This document shows positions 1-5,019 of a DNA stretch of 8,584 nt, in pieces. How positions within the stretch are numbered: position 1 is the first letter of the stretch; each line of letters begins with the position of its first letter. The notes under the pieces were generated by a model. It searched no databases. It was not told the origin of the DNA and saw nothing but the letters and a program-made list of their open reading frames with translations. The translations under genes and the position numbers were made by a program. The stretch comes from Deltaproteobacteria bacterium UBA6967 (lineage in GTDB: Bacteria; SAR324; NAC60-12): NCBI GenBank assembly GCA_002450295.1, contig DJYX01000278.1, forward strand, positions 1 through 8,584. Direction: 5' to 3'.

Positions 1-2241
1 CTGGCGACGATTGCCGATGAACAAAACTCCCAGGAGGAACTGCTGCTCTTTGCTGAAGAGGCCTCGGTGTCGCCTTTGGAGCGGATCGAATTGCCCGAAG
101 GTCGTGTTCAGTCCATGGTCGCTTCTCCGACTCAGCCCGCCTTGTTGCTGACTACCAGTCGTCTGGAGCTGTGGTATCTGAACCTTGAGAAGGGAACCCT
201 GACACTGCTGGATGCTTCTGACCTGCGTGAAATTGAGGATGTTGTCTTCTCACCAGATGGTAATTGGGTTGCTTACAGCAAACACCTGAACACCGAGCAA
301 TCCGCTATTTTCCTCTGCTCCGTCGAGCAGCCCGAACCAAGGCAGGTGACCGAACCGGTACGCTATGACTTTGGTCCCTCCTTTGATCCGGAAGGTCAAT
401 GGCTCTATTTCCTCTCCTCACGCACTTACCAACCGATCTGGGACACTGTGCAAATTGGGGCGAGCTTTGCCCGTAGCATGAAGCCCTACCTGATTGCTCT
501 GCGCAATGACCTGCGTTCCCCTTTCCTGGAACAACCTGCGCCTCCTGGAGAAAAAGAAGAAGAGGAACCCGAAGAGCGAGAAGAGGAAAACAGCGAGAAG
601 AGCACCGAAAAGAAAGAAGACAAGAAGAAGAAGGAAGAACCGGTCCCACTGCGTATTGACTGGGAGGGTTTGTCCCAGCGAATCATTGAGTTTCCGGTGA
701 ATGAGGGCATCTATGGACAGGTTTTTGGTTTACGCAAGCGAGTGCTTTTCAGTGAGTTTCCACTGAGTAGTGGCAGTGAGGAGGAAAAGCCAGGCAAGCG
801 CAAACCAGAGGGGCTGCTCTGGGCCTATGACTTCGAAAAGCAGGAGAAAGAGCTGTTGCTGCAGGGGTTGGACTACCTGGAAGTGACTCCTTCCGCTCGT
901 ACGATGGCCTATGCCAGCGAAGAAGGCCTGCGCGTGCTGGAAGCTGGAGCCAATGTGAGTGAGGACGATGGTTCGCCTGAGGAGCCTTCCCGCAAGACCG
1001 GCTGGCTGGATCTGGATCGATTGCGCTTTGCCGTGGAATTGCGTCCGGAGTGGCAGCAGATGTTTCATGAAGCCTGGCGTCTGCAGCGAGAGTTTTTCTG
1101 GGATGAGGAGATGTCTGGGGTGCGTTGGCAGGAAGTGGCAGAACAATATCGTCCGCTGTTGGACCGAGTAGCGTCACGGGCTGAATTGTCGGATTTGATC
1201 TGGGAGATGCAGGGCGAACTGGGCACTTCGCATGCCTACGAATATGGAGGAGATTATCCCCCCAAGCGACGTTATCAACTTGGACGACTCGGTGTTGATC
1301 TGGAGTGGGATGTGGCTGCCAAGCGTTACGTGATTCAACGACTCTATGCCGGTGATCCCTGGCGTTCGAAGATTCGTTCGCCACTCTGTGAACCAGGACT
1401 CAATGTGCGAGAAGGTGACTATCTCTGTGCCATTGGTGGCGTTCCCCTTGATGAGCAGACCAGCCCCGGAGAGTTGTTGCTACACCAGGCTGAGCAAATG
1501 GTTCCGCTGACTTTGCAGCATCCAGAGAAAGACGAAAAACCTCGCATCATTACGGTGCGTACCCTGCGTAGTGAACGAGCCGCTCGCTATCGTGATTGGG
1601 TGGAAGGGAATCGTCACTTTGTAGCCGAGCAGACCGCAGGACGAGTGGGATACCTGCACATTCCAGATATGTCGACACAGGGTCTCGCGGAGTTCCACCG
1701 AGGATTTCTGGCCCAGGTTCACCTCGCAGGATTGATCCTCGATGTGCGTTACAACGCAGGTGGGATGGTTTCCCCACTGATACTGGAGAAGCTGGCTCAT
1801 CGGCATTTGGGTTATGATGTGCGCCGCTGGGGTGCTCCGGAGTCGTATCCGTACCATACGCTGCTAGGACACCTGCTGGCGCTGACGAACCAGTTTGCTG
1901 GGTCGGATGGAGACATGTTCAGCTATAGCTTCCGCGAATTGAAAATGGGGCCGCTGCTGGGCAAACGGACCTGGGGTGGAGTGATCGGTATCGACTCCCG
2001 CTATCAGCTTGTCGATGGCACGACGACAACCCAGCCTCAGTACTCAATCTGGTTTCACAAGGCAGGTTGGAATGTCGAAAACCAGGGAGTGACACCGGAT
2101 GAAGAGATTGAAGACGCTCCCCATGATTATGCTGCAGGACGCGATGCTCAGTTGGAACGCTCCATCCAACGAATGCTACAGCTGCTGGAAGAGCAACCAA
2201 TTGAGCCTGTGAGCTTCACAGCTCGACCCCGACTGGGCTGA
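1..2241 (+). CDS. tri: Tricorn protease homologue (S41 family), 5' end cut by window
   Basis: The reading frame is open from base 1, so the gene starts upstream; a GTG at 67 is in frame but is not the likely start, because homologous sequence precedes it. The visible 746 residues are the C-terminal part of a protein that is usually about 1,070-1,080 residues. In order (window residue numbers): end of the beta-propeller region with blades such as FSPDGNWVAYSK and FDPEGQWLYFLSSR; a highly charged Glu/Lys linker (about 183-213); the C1 helical domain; GTSHAYE with Ser410-His411; a PDZ domain (about 420-515); then the C2 catalytic core with DVRYNAGG, GSDGD (nucleophile Ser635, oxyanion Asp636), GKRTWGG and VENQGV (Glu693). 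These match the known tricorn set Ser745/His746, Ser965/Asp966 and Glu1023. The family is a cytosolic peptidase that trims peptides released by larger proteases. It converges with the caspase-like gene, 59 bases away. Identification is very secure; substrate and partners are not visible here. Confidence 0.95.
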   Translation: MATIADEQNSQEELLLFAEEASVSPLERIELPEGRVQSMVASPTQPALLLTTSRLELWYLNLEKGTLTLLDASDLREIEDVVFSPDGNWVAYSKHLNTEQSAIFLCSVEQPEPRQVTEPVRYDFGPSFDPEGQWLYFLSSRTYQPIWDTVQIGASFARSMKPYLIALRNDLRSPFLEQPAPPGEKEEEEPEEREEENSEKSTEKKEDKKKKEEPVPLRIDWEGLSQRIIEFPVNEGIYGQVFGLRKRVLFSEFPLSSGSEEEKPGKRKPEGLLWAYDFEKQEKELLLQGLDYLEVTPSARTMAYASEEGLRVLEAGANVSEDDGSPEEPSRKTGWLDLDRLRFAVELRPEWQQMFHEAWRLQREFFWDEEMSGVRWQEVAEQYRPLLDRVASRAELSDLIWEMQGELGTSHAYEYGGDYPPKRRYQLGRLGVDLEWDVAAKRYVIQRLYAGDPWRSKIRSPLCEPGLNVREGDYLCAIGGVPLDEQTSPGELLLHQAEQMVPLTLQHPEKDEKPRIITVRTLRSERAARYRDWVEGNRHFVAEQTAGRVGYLHIPDMSTQGLAEFHRGFLAQVHLAGLILDVRYNAGGMVSPLILEKLAHRHLGYDVRRWGAPESYPYHTLLGHLLALTNQFAGSDGDMFSYSFRELKMGPLLGKRTWGGVIGIDSRYQLVDGTTTTQPQYSIWFHKAGWNVENQGVTPDEEIEDAPHDYAAGRDAQLERSIQRMLQLLEEQPIEPVSFTARPRLG
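544..640 (+). other. Purine-only-like tract encoding Glu/Lys-rich linker in tricorn
   Basis: The coding strand is almost all A and G for about 90 bases and encodes a Glu-rich then Lys-rich stretch (about residues 183-213). It sits between the propeller segment and the sequence IDWEGLSQRIIEFPV. A charged insertion at this point is common in bacterial tricorn proteins, so it is a flexible surface loop and not a sign of damage; the frame stays open through it. Confidence 0.7.
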
Positions 2242-2249
2242 TCGATTTG

Positions 2250-2270
2250 CCTTCTTGTCTGAGGAGAAGG
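2250..2270. terminator. Possible hairpin between convergent tricorn and caspase genes
   Basis: CCTTCT (2250-2255) and AGAAGG (2265-2270) form a 6-bp perfect stem with a 9-base loop, extendable outward by G-U pairs. It lies 8 bases after the tricorn stop and 30 bases after the caspase stop. There is no T run on either side, so an intrinsic terminator is only a possibility. Confidence 0.3.
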
Positions 2271-2300
2271 TGGCCGATAGGTTGGATGGGGGGAAATCAG

Positions 2301-3674
2301 CTATTTAGGCAGATTGCTGAACAAGTCTTGGGTGTCCTGCTCCAGTCCAAGGCGGACGTATTTTTCCAACAGCGATTCCCACTGCTGAGGATGCTGGGTA
2401 GGATCCCATCGACGTAAGGGTAGTTTTTGGTGGGTCATTTCCTGACGAGCAACAGATTCCCAGCGCCCCATGTGGTGTCGGTGCAGCTCCAACTGGCCTT
2501 TCAACTCTGCGATGCCCGCCCAAGCCAGTGATGGCTCCTGACGAAACTCCGGGGAGAGTTGTAAAACCAGAGCGTACTCTGCAGTTGGCCTGCGCCATTG
2601 TTCTGCTGGAGAGAATGCCCCACGTTTTCGAAGCATCATCGGGGCTTCAAGTGGCTTGAATTGATGAGCTTGCAGGGCGTTCTGCAAGGGATTGGTCAAT
2701 GGTGCCAGTTCGGTTGCTTCCAGTTGCCAGTCTTCTGGTAGAAGAACAACGGAGAGCAAGGAGTTGCTAGGAGGACGACTCATCACATCACTTCGTTGAA
2801 AAAAGAACTCACCTCCCTGATCCCCCTGATTAGAGATGGGACGAACGATAGGTGTTTGTTGCTTCAGTCCGATCAGGTTCTGGGTGTCGTTGGCAACATA
2901 CTTGGAGAGGCGCCAGCCCAACTCGGTAGCCGAGAGATAGGGGCGGACATTGGCTTCTAACTGAGCCAGCAGGTGGTAAGCGAAGACGGAGTGTCCTGCC
3001 CAGCGTGGAGCACCATCAACGACTGGTTCGTTGCCTCCGGAACTCAAGCCGATTACGCTCTTGAGACGCTGTTTCTCCCGGAGCATTGCCGCTTCAAAAT
3101 CCCAGGAATCTGGTTGATTCTGGAGTCCCCGAGTGAGCAGATTGCCACTGAAGCAGGAATCTGCGATCAATAGTTTGTGGCGCACATCGATCTTACGGAA
3201 CTCTCGCAGCAGCCTTTCGTTGTGTAGCCAGTCAAAGTCCTGGTCTCGGCGCCCGTCGACAGGTACCCAGTATGCGGTGTTATCCCCTTCATCGACGCTA
3301 CCGTGTCCAGCATAGTAGAGCAGCACCCGGTCGTTGGGCTGAGAAGTCTCCTGCAGCCACTGAAGGCCCCCGAGCATATCCTTGCGAGTGGCGTTGGTCA
3401 GCAGGCGGATGTCCTCGTTAGCAAATTGATAGTGTTCCTGCAGAACTCCGGCGAGGGTTTGGGCATCGTGTACCGCTGATCTAAGGTCTTTCCAGTGCTC
3501 GTAATCATCATTGCCGATCAGCAGAGCCCGATATCGATAGGGAGCGTCCTGTGCTACGAAGCTAGGTTGTTCAACAACTGGTTTGATAGCCCGTTGGGCT
3601 TGTCCCCAGGCGAGCTGGCTTCCCCAAAGAACGAATAATAAGCAGACCCACCATCCGAGTTGATTTGGTCGCAT
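2301..3674 (-). CDS. Secreted caspase-like protease (C14-type) with extra C-terminal domain
   Basis: The 457-residue protein starts MRPNQLGWWV and has a classic signal peptide (hydrophobic 7-18, likely cleavage after about Ala26), so it acts in the periplasm or outside. The caspase fold spans about 48-300: YRALLIGNDDY at the first strand, HDA at 69-71, LYYAGHG with catalytic His124, LLIADSCFSG with catalytic Cys174, then SSGGNEPVVDG and GHSVFAYHLL. Both dyad residues are intact, so it should be active. The family cleaves after specific residues (often Arg/Lys in bacterial members); the specificity here cannot be read. Residues about 300-457 form a separate domain ending in ELHRHHMGRWESVARQ and a Trp-rich tail; I do not recognise it, though its strand pattern resembles outer-membrane-associated TolB/FlgO-like modules. 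The frame runs 24 codons further upstream to 3746, but the signal peptide supports 3674, and a weak GGA lies before it. The neighbour on the other side is an exported thioredoxin. Confidence 0.9.
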   Translation of the reverse strand: MRPNQLGWWVCLLFVLWGSQLAWGQAQRAIKPVVEQPSFVAQDAPYRYRALLIGNDDYEHWKDLRSAVHDAQTLAGVLQEHYQFANEDIRLLTNATRKDMLGGLQWLQETSQPNDRVLLYYAGHGSVDEGDNTAYWVPVDGRRDQDFDWLHNERLLREFRKIDVRHKLLIADSCFSGNLLTRGLQNQPDSWDFEAAMLREKQRLKSVIGLSSGGNEPVVDGAPRWAGHSVFAYHLLAQLEANVRPYLSATELGWRLSKYVANDTQNLIGLKQQTPIVRPISNQGDQGGEFFFQRSDVMSRPPSNSLLSVVLLPEDWQLEATELAPLTNPLQNALQAHQFKPLEAPMMLRKRGAFSPAEQWRRPTAEYALVLQLSPEFRQEPSLAWAGIAELKGQLELHRHHMGRWESVARQEMTHQKLPLRRWDPTQHPQQWESLLEKYVRLGLEQDTQDLFSNLPK

Positions 3675-3675
3675 G
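3672..3675. promoter_or_regulatory. Overlapping divergent start codons (CATG)
   Basis: The minus-strand ATG of the caspase gene (3674-3672) and the plus-strand ATG of the thioredoxin gene (3673-3675) share two bases in the palindrome CATG. If both starts are used there is no intergenic DNA, and each promoter and ribosome site must lie inside the other gene. Neither start has a strong Shine-Dalgarno. An alternative thioredoxin start at 3691 (MRKYC) would leave a 16-base gap. Confidence 0.55.
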
Positions 3676-4200
3676 AAGTTTTTCCAGTGGATGAGAAAAT
3701 ATTGTGTTGTCGTGTTCAGTGTCTGGCTCTTTGTCACAGGTGCCATTGGGCTGCAAGCGGCTGAGCTGTTGCCTGCACCACCTTCATTCTGGCTAAGTAA
3801 TCTGGAGCGTGAACGCTTTGACAGCCGAACACAGGTAGAACCCTACCTTGTTAGCTTCTTTTTTGTCGGTTGTGTGCCCTGCCTTGAAGAGATCCCAACA
3901 CTCTATCGCCTACGAGAGCAGCACTTTCCCAACACCCCGCTGCTTTTCATTAGTCCCTTGCGAGAAGATACACCAGAGCGCATCGGTCGCTTCGCCGATC
4001 AACTCCAGGTGCCTCATTCGTTCTTCTATGCCGATCGTTTCGGGCAGGTAGCTCGCAAGTTCTTCCCTGGTCAGCAACAGCTCCGCTTCCCTACCCTGTT
4101 TCTATTGGATTCCCAAAGGGTTCGTCTACGTTCCTACGTGTTGGATGAAGTGACTCAGACGAGGCTGATTAGGGAACTAAATTCAGTTTATTCCGAATAA
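3673..4200 (+). CDS. Exported TlpA-like thioredoxin-family protein
   Basis: This is a 175-residue protein with an N-terminal signal or anchor segment (hydrophobic about 11-26, then LQAAEL), so the thioredoxin domain is outside the cytoplasm. FFFVGCVPCLEEIPTL holds the redox site Cys67-Val-Pro-Cys70 after the usual strand. RFPTLFLLD at 138-146 contains the conserved cis-proline (Pro140). Between them are the expected FISPLRED strand and FFYADRFGQVARKF. This is the arrangement of TlpA/ResA-type thiol-disulfide oxidoreductases that reduce or rearrange disulfides in secreted proteins. An in-frame stop at 3661 limits the start to 3673 or later; M7 at 3691 is the alternative. The gene is head-to-head with the caspase-like gene, so a role for the cysteines of that protein is conceivable but is inference. 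The IS1 element begins just after its stop. Confidence 0.87.
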   Translation: MKFFQWMRKYCVVVFSVWLFVTGAIGLQAAELLPAPPSFWLSNLERERFDSRTQVEPYLVSFFFVGCVPCLEEIPTLYRLREQHFPNTPLLFISPLREDTPERIGRFADQLQVPHSFFYADRFGQVARKFFPGQQQLRFPTLFLLDSQRVRLRSYVLDEVTQTRLIRELNSVYSE

Positions 4201-4202
4201 AC
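4186..4202. repeat. Short inverted repeat across the thioredoxin stop codon
   Basis: GTTTATT (4186-4192) and AATAAAC (4196-4202) are perfect inverted arms with a 3-base centre, spanning the TAA at 4198-4200. It is AT-rich with no T run. It could be a weak terminator or the target-site sequence at the left edge of the IS; it may also be chance. Confidence 0.3.
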
Positions 4203-4224
4203 CGGATGGGCGTGGCATTGTAGC

Positions 4225-4605
4225 CTAAGGATTGTTTAGTTTATGGGTGAGTAGCTTCAAAGAAATTTCTAACATCCTCCTAGATTTACTGTAGCACAGC
4301 GTTCTCCTGTGCAATCTGGCCAGGTAATGCCGGAATCGACAATTGAGTGATTCGATCTGAGTCGTGAATGTCTTGCCTTGGTGATGCAAAGCTGTGGGGA
4401 TCAGATGTTCATAGGTTTTGAGAAAATCTGTGCCATAGCCCATGGTAGGCAAGTTCCTCAATTGCGTGAAAAGTTCTCTAGCGGTTTTGATTGATCTACT
4501 ATCACAGACAAAGCCAAGCACTTTGCCAACAGTGGAATTGATTGCTGTCCAGATCCAGCATTTAGATTTTTTTAGCGACAAAGCTGCAGAGTTCATCGAT
4601 CTCAA
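4225..4605 (-). CDS. IS1 transposase C-terminal half (InsB-like frame)
   Basis: This frame gives the DDE catalytic half: after the A-run it reads SKCWIWTAINSTVGKVLGFV, then the second Asp in YGTDFLKTYEHLIP and the Glu in TQIESLNCRFR. It aligns by eye with IS1 InsB (WMTDGWPLY and QRIERHNLNLRQHLARL). The first Asp (EIDEL) is only in the other frame, so this half alone cannot be an active enzyme. The TTG at 4605 and the ATG at 4596 lie in the overlap with the upstream frame and are not convincing starts; expression most likely depended on frame change from the upstream half. Confidence 0.7.
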   Translation of the reverse strand: MRSMNSAALSLKKSKCWIWTAINSTVGKVLGFVCDSRSIKTARELFTQLRNLPTMGYGTDFLKTYEHLIPTALHHQGKTFTTQIESLNCRFRHYLARLHRRTLCYSKSRRMLEISLKLLTHKLNNP

Positions 4606-4786
4606 TCAAGGAACAGGCTCTCGTCTTGGGTTGGTCGACTGGTGGCTGCCCAGCGGCCTGGACAAGCCAGCGGGAAACTATTTTGTGATGTACTCCAAGG
4701 ATTCGGCCAATGGCTCTGAGCCCCAGTCCTTCAAGGTATAGCTTTTGAGCCTGTTCTTTGAAGGCAGAATCCTTGCCTCTGCGCAT
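4562..4786 (-). CDS. IS1 transposase N-terminal half (InsA-like frame), broken start
   Basis: From the first internal ATG (4786) this frame encodes the helix-turn-helix and the first catalytic Asp (IEIDELCSFVAKKI) and stops at 4562 just after the A-run. The same frame is open upstream to 4882 and encodes the zinc finger (CPHC, then CQAC 21 residues on), which any functional protein needs. The natural start at 4888 is nullified by the TAA that follows it. The internal ATG has no evident Shine-Dalgarno and would omit the zinc finger. Confidence 0.6.
   Translation of the reverse strand: MRRGKDSAFKEQAQKLYLEGLGLRAIGRILGVHHKIVSRWLVQAAGQPPVDQPKTRACSLIEIDELCSFVAKKI
4567..4573 (-). promoter_or_regulatory. 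Run of seven A at the transposase frame junction
   Basis: The minus strand reads GCT, seven A, then TCT. Six A would keep the zinc-finger/HTH frame continuous with the catalytic frame (AKKSKCW); seven A puts a stop three codons later. IS1 itself uses a -1 shift on A6C; here the needed shift is +1 (or -2), which fits polymerase slippage on the A-run or a simple one-base insertion mutation. Confidence 0.5.
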
Positions 4787-4894
4787 TGTCTGAAAGGTTC
4801 GTCGACAAGCTTGGCAGCGGTAGCGTTGGGCTCCTCGATTCTTACCAAAGAGGATGTAGTCTGGATGAGCACAATGAGGACATTACATTGTTAG

Positions 4895-4913
4895 ATCTCC
4901 AAATCTTGGAGAT
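4895..4913 (-). promoter_or_regulatory. Hairpin covering the transposase Shine-Dalgarno
   Basis: ATCTCCAA (4895-4902) and TTGGAGAT (4906-4913) are perfect 8-bp inverted arms with a 3-base loop. On the minus strand the second arm contains GGAG (4900-4897), exactly 8 bases before the ATG at 4888, so folded mRNA would hide the ribosome site. Comparable hairpins in other IS elements limit transposase made from read-through transcripts. Confidence 0.55.
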
Positions 4914-4949
4914 TACTTCATTTGTCAAAATTACATAATTGCTCCAACC

Positions 4950-5019
4950 CCAAATTTTTAGGTCACAATATAATTCATCTGTTTTATTAACACTGTACTG
5001 AATTTTAGATTACTCTTTT
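4950..5019. other. AT-rich gap between IS1 element and RCC1-protein gene
   Basis: These 70 bases follow the stop of the large surface protein (minus strand). I see no ORF, no clear stem with a T run, and no promoter that I would defend. Confidence 0.5.

Larger units (their letters stand above)
4225..4888 (-). pseudogene. IS1-family transposase, split by a stop and a frame change
   Basis: Read together, the two frames give a complete IS1-type transposase of about 220 residues: a CPHC...CQAC zinc finger, a helix-turn-helix (about YLEGLGLRAIGRILGVHHKIVSRW), and a DDE domain with Asp in EIDEL, Asp in MGYGTDFLKTY and Glu in QIESLNCRFRHYLARL, ending in the usual YSKSRRMLEISL tail. Two things break it. 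The well-placed ATG at 4888 is followed at once by TAA (4885-4883) in the zinc-finger frame. Second, at a run of seven A (minus strand, 4573-4567) the frame must change by +1 (equal to losing one A) to join the two halves. Without slippage no full protein is made. Confidence 0.75.
4204..4949 (-). mobile_element. IS1-family insertion sequence, boundaries tentative
   Basis: An IS1-type transposase region (4225-4888) is flanked by short non-coding ends. Candidate outer ends are GGATGGGCG at 4204 and, on the other strand, GGTTGGAGC ending at 4949. They share only GGnTGG plus scattered bases, and would give an element of about 746 bases, close to the 768 bases of IS1. I could not find a clear 8-9 base target duplication, so the ends may be wrong or one may be degraded. 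The element lies between the thioredoxin gene and the RCC1-protein gene without breaking either. Confidence 0.6.

Noticed and set aside
67..69. GTG at 67 as the tricorn start
   Set aside because: The frame is open to base 1 and the visible part lacks about a third of the normal tricorn protein, so the real start is upstream.
749..1384. Long minus-strand ORF of 211 codons inside tricorn
   Set aside because: The plus strand carries clear tricorn sequence here; the Arg/Pro/Ala-rich translation is typical of an antisense shadow.
3675..3746. Extension of the caspase gene by 24 codons to an upstream ATG at 3746
   Set aside because: It would bury the signal peptide behind a non-hydrophobic leader and overlap the thioredoxin gene by 74 bases; the ATG at 3674 fits better.
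4442..4741. Plus-strand ORF of 99 codons opposite the transposase
   Set aside because: It is antisense to the transposase frames, has no recognisable domain, and the IS1 homology on the minus strand explains the sequence.
4678..4872. Minus-strand ORF of 64 codons over the zinc-finger region
   Set aside because: It is in a different frame from the CPHC zinc finger and HTH and shows no homology.
4201..4960. Clear terminal inverted repeats and target duplication for the IS
   Set aside because: Only GGnTGG plus scattered bases agree between the two ends and the flanks show no convincing 8-9 base duplication; boundaries are left tentative.
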